Made by a program: the position numbers and the translations under genes. This document shows positions 8,739 to 20,768 of a stretch of 64,000 nucleotides of DNA, piece by piece. The stretch spans positions 1-64,000 of the forward strand of contig NZ_SEON01000003.1 in NCBI RefSeq assembly GCF_004152845.1. The letters run 5' to 3'. Numbering within the stretch: the stretch's first letter is position 1; each line of letters opens with the position of its first letter. The notes beneath the pieces were generated by a model. That model saw only the letters and a program-made list of their open reading frames with translations, made no database searches and was not told the DNA's origin. This DNA comes from Sphingobium fuliginis (lineage in GTDB: Bacteria > Pseudomonadota > Alphaproteobacteria > Sphingomonadales > Sphingomonadaceae).

Positions 8739-9359
8739 ATGGCGAAACGAATTTCATCTTTTCTGGCCGTGATCTGCACGGTTCTGGCGGCGCAGCCGCT
8801 GATGGCCGGCAATGCCCTGATGCCGGCGGGGACGTCCGTTGCCGTGGCCAAATCGACCCTGACCGTCACGCCGGACCGGGAGTGGAACCGCCTGTCCGCC
8901 CGTCCGGGCCGCAATTCGGAGACATGGACGCTGGACGGTGACGATCTGAACGGCGTCAATTTCTACAGTATCGAAACCGGGCGGACCTTGTTTCGGGAGG
9001 TGAGCAGGAAGACCAGGCCGCTGCCGCGCTTTTCCTCGACCATGTTGCTGACCGATATTCCTGCGCTGCTGGAAAATAGTTATCGCATCGCGCTTGGGAC
9101 GACGCTCTTTTCGATGACCGCCATCGAGCCTGCGACATTTCTGGGCGAAAAGGGCGTGCGCTTTTCCTACAGTTTCCGAAAGCAGATGGAGGATGTGTCG
9201 CGCAGCGGCGAAGCGGTGGGCGCCATCGTCAAGGGCAGGCTGTACCTGGTGACGTTCGATGCGCCGGCCATTCTCTATTTCGATCGGGACGTTCCAGCCT
9301 TTCGACAGATATGGTCCTCGGCCCGCCTCGAAACCCCTCCCGCTCTTGCGCGGCGCTGA
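8739..9359 (+). CDS. Secreted protein of unknown function, third gene of the M48 operon
   Basis: A 206-residue product with a signal peptide (MAKRISSFLAVICTVLAAQPLMAG). The rest is an unrecognised beta-rich domain with a phrase pattern (DREWNRL, GVRFSYSF, AILYFDRD) suggesting a small lipocalin- or LolA-like fold, which I cannot confirm. The start at 8739 is the first ATG after the peptidase stop and places the signal peptide at the N-terminus. The gene is closed by the terminator at 9374-9406. Confidence 0.6.
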   Translation: MAKRISSFLAVICTVLAAQPLMAGNALMPAGTSVAVAKSTLTVTPDREWNRLSARPGRNSETWTLDGDDLNGVNFYSIETGRTLFREVSRKTRPLPRFSSTMLLTDIPALLENSYRIALGTTLFSMTAIEPATFLGEKGVRFSYSFRKQMEDVSRSGEAVGAIVKGRLYLVTFDAPAILYFDRDVPAFRQIWSSARLETPPALARR

Positions 9360-9373
9360 CGGGGGATAGCGAA

Positions 9374-9406
9374 AAGGGGCGCTGCCGGGGGAAGGCAGCG
9401 CCCCTT
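9374..9406. terminator. Bidirectional terminator between the M48 operon and the autotransporter
   Basis: A 13-bp perfect stem AAGGGGCGCTGCC / GGCAGCGCCCCTT with a seven-base loop lies in the convergent gap. CCTTTA follows on the plus strand, and a run of T/C on the minus strand. It can serve both converging transcripts. Confidence 0.85.
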
Positions 9407-9507
9407 CCTTTACAGCCATGACACCGTTGGGAACCGGCTCATGTCATGGCGGATCGGCGGGCCGGGAGGGTCTGTGGGGTGTGGCCCGCCAATTCACTGC
9501 TAGGACG

Positions 9508-12500
9508 TCACAGGATGAAGTTAACCGTCGCCCGGAGGGAGAGGGCGACATGATTTTGTTGTTCCTCCGCCCCGAATTCGCCGCCGACGCGGAAAGTTTC
9601 GGTGCCGCCGATCAGCCGGGCGCGGCCGGTCCACCCGCTGGTGCGCTTGTCCGAGACCAGGGTGAAGTCCTCGCCACCGGCGAAATGGGCGGTGGTGTCG
9701 CCCAGTGATCCGCCGATGATCTGGCGCCGTCCACCCTCCAGCTCGAACCGCATCCAGCCATCCTCCCGATTGAGGCTGCCGAAATCGTAACCGACGGTGA
9801 CATTGCCGCTGGCGGTCAATTCGTCGCTGGTGCGGCCGTCGACGATCAGGTCAAAGGCAGCGCCGCCGCCCGTCTCGCCATAGCCGTCTTCCTTCAGGCG
9901 GTAATAATCGATGCTTGCCGCCGGACGCAGGGTGAAGCGGTTGAAGCGCATCTCATAGGAGCCACCCGCCGTTGCGGAGTAAAGCTTGCCCGACCAGTCG
10001 CCATCCGCCGTGCGCACGACATCGCCGGATTCGAAATGGCGGCTGCCCCGGAAATCCACATGGGCCGCCGACAAGCGGGCATAGGTCTGGAGCGGGCCGA
10101 AATCGCCCCGCCAGTGCGCCGCCAGTTCGAACTGGTCGGAATCCACCGCATTGTCGGTGCTGCCCGAAGAGTCGCTGCCATGGATATAGGCGAAGGATGC
10201 GCCCAGGGCGCCGATCCCAGTCAGATATTCGGCGCCGAAGCTCGCCCCCCAGCCGTTGATGTCGTAGGATGCGGTGTCGCCCACGCTCTTGGAACTGCCG
10301 AACGCCACCTGTTGCAGCCAGAAGCCCAGACGCCCGTCAGCCGTGCGGTAGATGCCGCCCGGATCGCCAAGGATGCGGGCGGTCGCGCGCGAACCGGCGG
10401 TCACCGCCTCGAACGTGCCGCCGGCATGGTCGGGCAGCATCTGTTGCAGATTGGCCTTCAGCGTGTCGCCGTCGGTGATGGCAAGATAGCTGCCCGCAAC
10501 GGCGCTGTCCTTGTCCAGCGCGTTGAAGATCGCGTCATAGGCTCGCGCCTGCGACCCGGTAAGGCCGAGTTCGGATACGGTCTTGGCCGCGATCGACAGC
10601 GTCACTTCCCCCGTCGCGGCGTTGCTGGCGATGGCGCCCTTGAACATATAGGGGATCAGCGTCGTGCTGGAGAGGGCGGGCGTGCCGCTCAACGATCCGG
10701 CGCGGACGATGACATAATCGCCCTCCGAACCGGCCACGCTGGTCAGGGTCGCCTTGACCTGCGATCCGCTGGCGAAGCTTGCGGCCCCCGCGACATTGTA
10801 GAGCGTGTTGGTGCCATTGGCCGTGTCGACCGTCACGCCGATGACGGAGGACCCGCCCACTGACAGCGAGGCGAGCGCGACCGTGCCCTTGTTGCCGGCG
10901 TTGAGGGTGCCGCCATTCATCACGACGGCGGTATTGCCGGCATTGCTGATCGCGCCGTTGAGAGTGGCGGTGCCGGAAAGGGTCAGCGTCGAGGCGCCGC
11001 CGCCGAAATCCACGCCGCCATTGATCTGCGCGCTTTCCGCCAGGCCAAGGCTGGAACCGTTCCCGCCCAGCGCCACATTACCCGTCAGGGTGGAGGAGCC
11101 GGACAGCGCCAGGCGGTTGCTGCCGCCGCCCAGGTCGACATTGCCCGCAATGCTGCCGGCGGAGATCGTCACGACGTCATTGCCCGATCCCAGCCGCACG
11201 TCGCCCGTGATCTTCGGCGCGCTTGCCGTGGCGGAGGCAAGCGACTGGGTCAGGGCGACGCCGTTGCCATTGGCGGTCATATCGATGGCGACGTTCGATC
11301 CGCTCTTGCCTCCAGTCGCAGAGATGGTGCCGGTGTTGGACAGGGACGACACCGTGCCGGAAGAATCGAGGATGGCGATGGCAGCGCCATCCTTGCTGCT
11401 GAGCGCCGTGGCGGAAATGGCGCCGCTGTTCACGATGGCGCGGCCCGTCGCGCCTGCGTCGATCACCAGCGCGCGTGCCGACGTGCCGGCGATGCTGGAG
11501 CCGGTCGCGCTCACCGCCCCGCCGATCTGGAGGGTGTCGGCCGTGGCGCCGCTGCCCAAACGAATGGCCGTCGCATTACTGTCATAGGATGTGGCGCCGA
11601 CCGATCCCGACACCAGCAGGCCCTTGGTCAGGGTGACATTGCCGCCCAGCCCGCCAATGGCGAGGCCGCTGGCGCTGACGCCGTCATAGACGCCATATCC
11701 GGCAATCGATCCCTTGACGATCAGGCCATAGCCCGAACTGTCCGCAGCCACCGGACCGATGGTCGTGGCCGCCGTGGCCGAACCGATCCGCACGGCAGCG
11801 GCGGAGCCATAGGTGATGATCGCGGCGGACCCTTCGCTGGCGTCGGTCAGCCCGTCATTGTCGACATCCGGCTTGGTGCTGTCCAGCGTCGGTGGAATGT
11901 CGAAGATGACGCCGCCCGTGACATTGCCGGCGATCGTCACGGCCGATCCGCCCTGGAGCAGATCGTCCGCATCCAGCTTGGAAGCGTCGCTCGGACGCGA
12001 AGTATAACGATAACCGGTGCTGGTGATCGTGCCCTGGATCTTGACCGCTCCGGTCACGTCCCCTTGCAGGGCAAGGCCGGTGCTGTTGGCGCCCGTGACG
12101 GCTGTCGTTCCGCGGATGGTGACATTGCCGGTGACCGCATTGGCCAGCACGCCATAGCCATTGTCGCCCACTACGCTGGTGGAGCCGCTGGTCGACAGAT
12201 TGCCGGTCAGCGACGCGTCGATGCGGATGCCGGCGGACTGATTGCCTTCGATGGTGATGGTGCCGCTGCTGTCGATATTGCCCATATGCGCCGCGCCCGG
12301 CTGGACCCAGATGCCATTGCGGTTCGAACCCTTGGCGAAGGGGCCGTCCAGGTCGCCGTCCTTGTCGTCGTCGGTGGGGGTATAGTCCTCGTCCAGCGTG
12401 ATCGTGCCGCTATGGGTGATGTTGCCGCTGGTGCCCGCCGCCGCGCGAATGCCGGTCGCGCCGTCCGCGCCGGAAATCTTGAGCGTGCCGGCATTGCTGA

Positions 12501-12717
12501 CCTTGTTGTTGCTGTCCTGGGTGATGGCGGTGCCGCCGGTCAGCGTGATCGATCCAGCGGAACTGACCGTGACGTCATCCGCGGCGCCATTGGCGACGGT
12601 GGAGGTGCGGACGGCGGTGGTGGTGGAAGAACCGATGGTGGTTTCCGCCGCCGCATCGGCCACCGTCAGGGCGGCCAGAACGGGAGCGATGGCCGTGCAG
12701 GCCAGTAGATTGCGCAT
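9508..12717 (-). CDS. Autotransporter (type Va) with beta-helical passenger
   Basis: This 1069-residue surface protein has a signal peptide (residues 1-25, cleavage after ADAAA). A long passenger of short G/N/S/T-rich beta-helix turns (ITLTGG, GNVTIRG, GDVRLGSGNDVV) is followed by a C-terminal autotransporter barrel of about 270 residues. Two Asp-rich loops (DDDKDGDLDG and DVDNDGLTDASEG) look like calcium sites of thrombospondin type-3 style. The chain ends NFIL, not in the usual Phe. It lies downstream of the TonB receptor on the same strand but 100 bases away, so co-transcription is possible. The passenger has no recognisable enzymatic domain; adhesion is the default guess. Confidence 0.85.
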   Translation of the reverse strand: MRNLLACTAIAPVLAALTVADAAAETTIGSSTTTAVRTSTVANGAADDVTVSSAGSITLTGGTAITQDSNNKVSNAGTLKISGADGATGIRAAAGTSGNITHSGTITLDEDYTPTDDDKDGDLDGPFAKGSNRNGIWVQPGAAHMGNIDSSGTITIEGNQSAGIRIDASLTGNLSTSGSTSVVGDNGYGVLANAVTGNVTIRGTTAVTGANSTGLALQGDVTGAVKIQGTITSTGYRYTSRPSDASKLDADDLLQGGSAVTIAGNVTGGVIFDIPPTLDSTKPDVDNDGLTDASEGSAAIITYGSAAAVRIGSATAATTIGPVAADSSGYGLIVKGSIAGYGVYDGVSASGLAIGGLGGNVTLTKGLLVSGSVGATSYDSNATAIRLGSGATADTLQIGGAVSATGSSIAGTSARALVIDAGATGRAIVNSGAISATALSSKDGAAIAILDSSGTVSSLSNTGTISATGGKSGSNVAIDMTANGNGVALTQSLASATASAPKITGDVRLGSGNDVVTISAGSIAGNVDLGGGSNRLALSGSSTLTGNVALGGNGSSLGLAESAQINGGVDFGGGASTLTLSGTATLNGAISNAGNTAVVMNGGTLNAGNKGTVALASLSVGGSSVIGVTVDTANGTNTLYNVAGAASFASGSQVKATLTSVAGSEGDYVIVRAGSLSGTPALSSTTLIPYMFKGAIASNAATGEVTLSIAAKTVSELGLTGSQARAYDAIFNALDKDSAVAGSYLAITDGDTLKANLQQMLPDHAGGTFEAVTAGSRATARILGDPGGIYRTADGRLGFWLQQVAFGSSKSVGDTASYDINGWGASFGAEYLTGIGALGASFAYIHGSDSSGSTDNAVDSDQFELAAHWRGDFGPLQTYARLSAAHVDFRGSRHFESGDVVRTADGDWSGKLYSATAGGSYEMRFNRFTLRPAASIDYYRLKEDGYGETGGGAAFDLIVDGRTSDELTASGNVTVGYDFGSLNREDGWMRFELEGGRRQIIGGSLGDTTAHFAGGEDFTLVSDKRTSGWTGRARLIGGTETFRVGGEFGAEEQQNHVALSLRATVNFIL

Positions 12718-12819
12718 GATGTCTCCTCTGCGTGCCGCGCCTCTTTCCGATGAGCGCGCATGCGGCGAAGACGGCGCGGGAACGCCTGTCCCGTCAGTTA
12801 AAAATAATGCGATGCAGGA

Positions 12820-15267
12820 TCAGAAGGCGAAATCCAGGCCAAGCCGGACAGTGCGCGGACGCAGCGGCGTCACATAATCCCCGCTAAGGTCGAAGGGCGT
12901 GCCCAGCGAGAAGCGGTTGCCGCTGCTGTCGAGCAGGTTGGTGAGGGAGAGCGACCATTGCACCGTCCCATGGGTCAGCGCCGCGCTGAGCGCCGTGTCC
13001 ACATAGTCGCCCTGTTCCCGGCCCAATATCGGCCCCACGCCCAGGCGCGACTTGCCGACATAGCGGGCCGATCCGCTGAGTTGGAGCCGCATGTCCCCTC
13101 CCATCGGCGCGCGATAGTCGAAGCCGACGCGGCCGCCCCAATTGGCGACATTGGGCAGGCTCAAGGACTGCCCCTCATAGGAGAGCAAGCGCAGGAATTG
13201 CGCCGGGCGGCTGAGGCGGCTGTCATTGTAGATGATGCTGCCGTCCAGCGTCAGCCGCGACGCGGGGCGGACGGCGACGCGCCCCTCCACCGTATAGATG
13301 CGCCCGTCCCCGATATTGGCGGTGGTGGGAATGCCGATCCGGTCGGTGACGTCGGCCTGGATGTCCCGCCATCTGGTATAGGCGACATTGCCCGTGACCG
13401 CGACCGGATCGATGCCCGGAATGCCCCTGCGGAAGCCCAGTTCCACCGTGGAGGCGCGGTCGTTGCGGAACCGCTGGATATGCTGGTCGTCGACAGCCAG
13501 CCCGCCGGGACGGAAACCCTGCTGGAACCGGGCATAGACGGTCGTCCCGGGCAAGGCGTCGGTCAGCAGGGAGAAGGAGGGGAGGAAGATCGTCTCGCTC
13601 CGGTTCGCCTGCGCCTCCGCGCGTGCGATGGCGGCAAGGGACAAGAGGGCGATGGGGTCCAGCACCTCGCCGGTCAGGCGGCTGTTGGTCAGTCGGCCGC
13701 CCACCGTGGCGATCAGGCCGCGCATGGGTTCGAACGACGCTTCGCCGAAGAGCGTCGCCTCGCGGATGCGGTTGTGCACGCCGGTCGAGGTCGCGGCCAT
13801 GCCCCGCCCGTACATCGGCACGCCGGGAATGACCTGCGGCTGCATCAGGGCCGTTCCATAGGAGGTCAGCGAACGCTGAATATCCGACGTGCTTTCCAGA
13901 TAGGATGCGCCCAATATCCAGCCCAGGCCATTGTCCAGGTCGCGGACGATGCGGTTTTCGGTCGAGAAGATGTCGACCTTGTTCCTTTGCCGGAACAGGG
14001 CGGCGGGCGCGTCCGCCCCGGCCATCTCATAAGGCGTCGCATCATAGCTTTCCGTCAATATGTTGCGCACGAAGCCGGTGGAGGAGACGAAGCGCAGATC
14101 GTCCCATTGCCGCTCCACCCGCAGATTGGCGAGCGCATAGTCGGACGAATAGGGCTGGGCGACGGCGGAAGCGCGCTTGAGGTCGCCTATCGCCTTCGCG
14201 GCATATTGCGCATCGTCGCCCTCGATCCGCTGGAAGACCCCGGTGAGGTCGATGGTCCAGTTCTCGTCCGGCGCGAAACGGAGCGCGGCGCGGCCGCCAT
14301 AGGTGCGGATGCGGTTGACGTCATGCCTGTCGCGCAGGACATCGTCGATATAGCCGCCGTCCTGCACGCCATAGCCGACGATGCGCAGCGCGATCTTCTC
14401 CGTCACGACCGGCAGGTTGATCGTCGCGGCCAGGTCGCCGCCCGGATCGCCATGCTGCGTCGCGCTGAGCCCGGCGGAGACCTGCCCGCCGGCGCGCACC
14501 AGGTTGGGCGCATTGGGGATCATGCGCACGATGCCGCCCAGCGATCCCGCGCCATATAGCGTGCCTTGCGGCCCTTCCAGCACCTCCACGCCCTGCATGT
14601 CGTAGAGCCGGAGGTCCGGGTCCGGCGCGGCGTAGTTGAGGCGCATGTCGCCCAGATATTGTCCCGTCGTCGCCTGGGTCGGTCCGGCAACGCCGGAGTC
14701 CGCGATGGCGCGGATGAACAGCTTGTTGCGGCCCGTGCCCGCATGGGTGGAGCTGAGGCTCGCCACGCGGAAGATCAGGCTGGCGGTGCCGCCGGCCGCC
14801 TCCCCGGCGGTGAAGGCGTCGTCGCCCACCACATCGACCATCCCGGCATAGCGGGGAAGCGGGGTGTCGCGCTTGGATGCGGTGACGATGATCTCGGCCG
14901 GTTCGGGCGCGGCTTGCGGAGCGGGTTGGGCGATGCGGGCGCGGGGCTGCTCGCGCACCACCGCCGGCGTCCGGACGATCCGCCAGGTGGTCGCGTCGAT
15001 ACGCCGGATGCTGGCGCCGCTGCCCTTGACCAGCCGCTTGAGCGCGGCTTCCACCGACAGGCGTCCCTCCACGGCGGGAGTGGCCACGCCCGCCAGCGAC
15101 TGGTCCGACATGCCGATGCTGGCCCCGGTCTGGCGGCCGAGCGCTATCACCGCCTCGCCCAGCCGTCCGGGGGCGATGCTGATCTGCTGTCTTTCCGCCG
15201 CTTGCCCAGGCGAAGCGGCCATCATGGCGAGGGCGGTGACGAACAGGACGTCAGCGTGGCGGGCCAT
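12820..15267 (-). CDS. TonB-dependent receptor with N-terminal STN signalling domain
   Basis: An 815-residue outer-membrane transporter. It has a signal peptide (1-23), a secretin/TonB short N-terminal domain (about 28-80, FDxA-like GRLGEAVIALGRQTGASI), a plug, and a 22-strand barrel ending GLDFAF with terminal Phe. The STN domain marks it as a transducer that signals through the adjacent FecR and FecI, as FecA does. Its start overlaps the fecR-like gene by 17 bases. The ligand is unknown; ferric siderophores are typical, though sphingomonads use such receptors for many substrates. Confidence 0.92.
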   Translation of the reverse strand: MARHADVLFVTALAMMAASPGQAAERQQISIAPGRLGEAVIALGRQTGASIGMSDQSLAGVATPAVEGRLSVEAALKRLVKGSGASIRRIDATTWRIVRTPAVVREQPRARIAQPAPQAAPEPAEIIVTASKRDTPLPRYAGMVDVVGDDAFTAGEAAGGTASLIFRVASLSSTHAGTGRNKLFIRAIADSGVAGPTQATTGQYLGDMRLNYAAPDPDLRLYDMQGVEVLEGPQGTLYGAGSLGGIVRMIPNAPNLVRAGGQVSAGLSATQHGDPGGDLAATINLPVVTEKIALRIVGYGVQDGGYIDDVLRDRHDVNRIRTYGGRAALRFAPDENWTIDLTGVFQRIEGDDAQYAAKAIGDLKRASAVAQPYSSDYALANLRVERQWDDLRFVSSTGFVRNILTESYDATPYEMAGADAPAALFRQRNKVDIFSTENRIVRDLDNGLGWILGASYLESTSDIQRSLTSYGTALMQPQVIPGVPMYGRGMAATSTGVHNRIREATLFGEASFEPMRGLIATVGGRLTNSRLTGEVLDPIALLSLAAIARAEAQANRSETIFLPSFSLLTDALPGTTVYARFQQGFRPGGLAVDDQHIQRFRNDRASTVELGFRRGIPGIDPVAVTGNVAYTRWRDIQADVTDRIGIPTTANIGDGRIYTVEGRVAVRPASRLTLDGSIIYNDSRLSRPAQFLRLLSYEGQSLSLPNVANWGGRVGFDYRAPMGGDMRLQLSGSARYVGKSRLGVGPILGREQGDYVDTALSAALTHGTVQWSLSLTNLLDSSGNRFSLGTPFDLSGDYVTPLRPRTVRLGLDFAF

Positions 15268-16201
15268 CCCCCTCCCTCAACAGCCAGCCGTCGCCCTGCC
15301 TGACGGCGCTGAGGCCCATCAGCGGCGCTGCCTGGCCAAAGAAGCGCGCCGGGTCGCGGTGCAGGCGGATCGTTCCGGTGAAGCGCATCGTCCCCGCGCC
15401 GGGGGTGGCGGTGAGCCGGACGCCCAGTGAGCGGGCGATGTCGGCGCTGATCTGCGTCACCGGGGCGTTCGCATAGGTGAGGCGGCCCTGACGCCAGCTT
15501 GCGACGGCGTCGGTGGCGACGTCCATGACGCGCAGGCCGTTCTCATCCTCCATCAGCGCGCGGCCGGCGGGCAGGGCGATGGCTTCCGCCTTCGGATTGT
15601 AGATGACCTCGCCCTCCGACACGCCGATGCGGGTCGCATTGCCGGCGCGGACGATGTTGAAGACGGTGCCCGCATCCTCGAACAGCGCGTCGCCCACGGT
15701 GACGCGGAAGGGATTGGCGGCGTCATGCCGGACGGTGAAGGCGGCCTCGCCGCTGTCGAGCGCCGCGAAGCGCGCGTCATGCCGGTCGAAGCGCATGGTC
15801 GTGCCGCCGTTCAGTTCGACGCGGGTGCCCTCGTCCAGCGCGACGGTGCGGGTTTCGCCGGGCCTGGTCGTGACGGTGTAGATGTCGCTGCGGTTCCACA
15901 TACCGACCGATATGGCCGCCACCAGCGCCGCCGCCACCGCCCCGCCGCCGATCAGCGATCGGGACCAGCGCCAGCCGCGCTCGCCCGCATCATTGGCCGG
16001 AGCGGCCATGGTCACGGGCTCCGTTGGAACGATCTCTGCCAGATCGGCATCCGCCGCCATCAATGCATCATAGGCGGGCGCATGCACGGGATCGGCCTCC
16101 AGCCATGCGGTGAAGGCTTCCCAATCGGCAAATTCGGGATCGCGCGTGCGGATGACCCATCCGAGCGCCTCCTCGTTCATCATGGCTTCAGCCCTGTTCA
16201 T
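15251..16201 (-). CDS. FecR-family anti-sigma/sigma-regulator
   Basis: A 316-residue inner-membrane regulator. The N-terminal cytoplasmic DUF4880 domain (EEALGWVIRTRDPEFADWEAFTAWLEADPVHAPAYD) is followed by one transmembrane helix (about 86-104) and a periplasmic FecR domain (TRPGETRTVALDEGTRVELNGGT) that contacts the receptor STN domain. The start at 16201 follows GAGGGG with a five-base spacer. Encoded between fecI-like and receptor genes, so it relays substrate binding to the sigma factor. Confidence 0.9.
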   Translation of the reverse strand: MNRAEAMMNEEALGWVIRTRDPEFADWEAFTAWLEADPVHAPAYDALMAADADLAEIVPTEPVTMAAPANDAGERGWRWSRSLIGGGAVAAALVAAISVGMWNRSDIYTVTTRPGETRTVALDEGTRVELNGGTTMRFDRHDARFAALDSGEAAFTVRHDAANPFRVTVGDALFEDAGTVFNIVRAGNATRIGVSEGEVIYNPKAEAIALPAGRALMEDENGLRVMDVATDAVASWRQGRLTYANAPVTQISADIARSLGVRLTATPGAGTMRFTGTIRLHRDPARFFGQAAPLMGLSAVRQGDGWLLREGDGPPR

Positions 16202-16238
16202 GTCAGCCCCTCATCTGAGCCAGACGCCGCCGCCTTCC

Positions 16239-16751
16239 TCATTCCGTATCCATTTTCTGCTTGAGGGCGATCATGGCGCGATAGGCCTTTTGCAGATCCT
16301 TCTCCACGGTGGTGAGGCTGACGCCCAGTTCCTCCGCGATCAGCCTTTGCCCGACGCCCTCCAGGCGGAAGCGCCGGAACACCAGCTCGACGCGCGGCCC
16401 CAGGGATTGCAGCACGGCGCGCGCCTCCTCCAGCCGTTCGTTCAGGATCAGCCGTTCGTCCACGGCGATGTCCTCCGACGGGTCGGCCATCACGCCGCCC
16501 GCACCCTCCGCCCAATCCTGCTCGCGCCGTTCGCGGCGGGTGGCGGAACGATAGCGGTCCAGCATCAGGTTGTTCGCCATGCGGTAGAGATAGGGCAGGG
16601 GATCGGCAATCGGCCCCAGATCCTTCTCCTCCAGCTTCATCCACATGTCCTGCAACAGATCCTCGGACTCGTCGCCCGCGCCGCGCGCGCGCAGGAACCG
16701 CAGCAGGGCGGGCCGGTTGTTCAGGAAGATGGCGGATAGGCCGGTAGCCAT
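16239..16751 (-). CDS. FecI-type ECF RNA polymerase sigma factor
   Basis: A 170-residue ECF sigma factor of the iron-transport class. Region 2 shows ESEDLLQDMWMKL and YLYRMANNLMLDRYR; region 4 has GQRLIAEELGVSLTTVEKDLQKAYR. The start at 16751 gives normal length; a further in-frame extension to 16841 adds a non-homologous tail. It heads the minus-strand set fecI-fecR-receptor and probably drives the receptor promoter. Confidence 0.88.
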   Translation of the reverse strand: MATGLSAIFLNNRPALLRFLRARGAGDESEDLLQDMWMKLEEKDLGPIADPLPYLYRMANNLMLDRYRSATRRERREQDWAEGAGGVMADPSEDIAVDERLILNERLEEARAVLQSLGPRVELVFRRFRLEGVGQRLIAEELGVSLTTVEKDLQKAYRAMIALKQKMDTE

Positions 16752-16865
16752 GAAGAGCTTGCGTCCAGTGGGATCAGGCGGTTGCCATAATGGGCCGATG
16801 AAGGCGTTGCAACGGGCAAGCGGCCCATGGGATATTGCCATTTACCTCCGGCCATGCCTGATCGG

Positions 16866-16958
16866 GAGCATTTCCGGATTGACCGTTTGAGGTCGGCGGC
16901 TCGGAAAATGCGGCATCGAAAGACAAGAGCATTTTCCCTCATGGTGAAATTGCTCTAG
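16866..16958. repeat. Cluster of GAGCATTTTCC-type intergenic repeats
   Basis: GAGCATTTCCG (16866-16876) and CGGAAAATGC (about 16902-16911) form an imperfect inverted repeat. AGAGCATTTTCC (16926-16937) and GAAATTGCTCTAG (16946-16958) form a second pair. Such AGAGCATTTTCC units are common between genes in alphaproteobacteria. This is otherwise the empty space between the divergent fecI and serine hydrolase genes, and I see no convincing promoter in it. Confidence 0.5.
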
Positions 16959-16987
16959 GGGCAGCGGGCAGGCCGGCAGGAGGATCG

Positions 16988-18193
16988 ATGCAGCTTATCG
17001 GGCAGGTGGATGTGGAGGCGGCGCGGGCATCCGGCATGGATGCCGGGAAATTGCAGGCGCAGGCCGCCTTCGTTCATGAACGCTATGTCGTCCCGGGCAA
17101 GCTGCCCCATATGCAATGGCTCCTTTCGCGTGACGAACGACCCATCGTCTCGGTCCGCAGCGGTGCCGCACGCGCGACCGGCGAGCCGCTTGGGGATAAC
17201 GCCCTTTACCGCATCGCCTCCATGACCAAGCCGGTGACCTCGGTCGCCTTCATGATGCTGGTGGAGCAGGGGCTGGTGGCGCTGGACGATCCGGTGACGA
17301 AGATATTGCCGGAATTCGCCGATCTCGCCGTCGGGGCCGATGGGGCGGATCGGATGCGCCGCCCGATGCTGATGATCGACCTGCTGCGGCACACATCGGG
17401 CCTCACTTATGGTTTGCAGCGGCAGACGGCCATCGACGCGCGTTACCGTGAACTCGGCCTCGACGAGTTCCAGCAGAAACGCAGTTCCGACGAATTCATC
17501 GCCGCGCTGGCCGCGCTGCCGCTGGAATTCTCGCCGGGTGAGCGGTGGAATTATTCGGTGTCCACCGATGTGCTGGGCGTCGTGGTGGAGCGGCTGAGCG
17601 GCCTCGACCTGGAGCGATTTTTCCGCGAGCGCATCTTCGATCCGCTGGGCATGCCGGACACATTCTTCGAATTGCCGGAGGATCGCGCCGGGCGGATGAC
17701 GGACGCCTGGCAATGGGCGCAGGACGGCACGCTGTCGCTCTACGACCGGGGCGAACGCAGCGGGTGGCGCCGGCCGCTCAAGCTGCGTTCGGGGGGCGGG
17801 GGCCTCATCTCCTGCACGGCGGATTATCATCGCTTCGCCCGCATGTTGCTGCGCGGCGGCGAACTGGACGGCGTGCGGCTGCTGAAGCCGGAAACGGTCG
17901 CGGCGATGCATGCCAATCATCTGCCGGGCGGGGGCGATCTCGCCAGCCTGTCCTCCTCCATGTTCAGCGAGGCGGATTATGCGGGCGTGGGCTTCGGCCT
18001 CGGCTTCGCGACCGATCTCAGGACGCAGGAATATTATTGGGGCGGCGTGTTCTCGACATTCTTCTTCATCGATCCGGTGGAGCGGCTGATCGGCATTTTC
18101 ATGACCCAGCATTTTCCCTCAAGCATCCATCCGGTCCGTCGCGAGTTGAGGCAGGGTGTTCGCCATGCCATCATCGAGAGCCGCGCCGATTAA
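16988..18193 (+). CDS. Serine hydrolase of the beta-lactamase/esterase (class C-like) family
   Basis: A 401-residue protein with the penicillin-binding-fold signature SxxK (S78-M-T-K81) and the second motif YSV (NYSVSTDVLG). It lacks a signal peptide and is probably cytoplasmic. Such EstB-like proteins cleave short-chain esters or unknown amides and rarely act on beta-lactams. It stands just upstream of the glycogen operon with an 88-base gap; no functional link is evident. Confidence 0.85.
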   Translation: MQLIGQVDVEAARASGMDAGKLQAQAAFVHERYVVPGKLPHMQWLLSRDERPIVSVRSGAARATGEPLGDNALYRIASMTKPVTSVAFMMLVEQGLVALDDPVTKILPEFADLAVGADGADRMRRPMLMIDLLRHTSGLTYGLQRQTAIDARYRELGLDEFQQKRSSDEFIAALAALPLEFSPGERWNYSVSTDVLGVVVERLSGLDLERFFRERIFDPLGMPDTFFELPEDRAGRMTDAWQWAQDGTLSLYDRGERSGWRRPLKLRSGGGGLISCTADYHRFARMLLRGGELDGVRLLKPETVAAMHANHLPGGGDLASLSSSMFSEADYAGVGFGLGFATDLRTQEYYWGGVFSTFFFIDPVERLIGIFMTQHFPSSIHPVRRELRQGVRHAIIESRAD

Positions 18194-18281
18194 TTGCTGC
18201 GCTGCAAAATTTGCTGTTGGCGAGCCTCGGGACGGCGTGCCATCATCGCGCCCGGACTCGAAGGCGAAAAGGGGCACGTTT

Positions 18282-20750
<2,469 letters not shown>

Positions 20751-20768
20751 CGCGAGGCCGGAACTAGC

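Noticed and set aside
16988-18193. Beta-lactam resistance gene
   Set aside because: The SxxK and YSV motifs belong to the broad serine-hydrolase family. There is no export signal, which a beta-lactamase would need.
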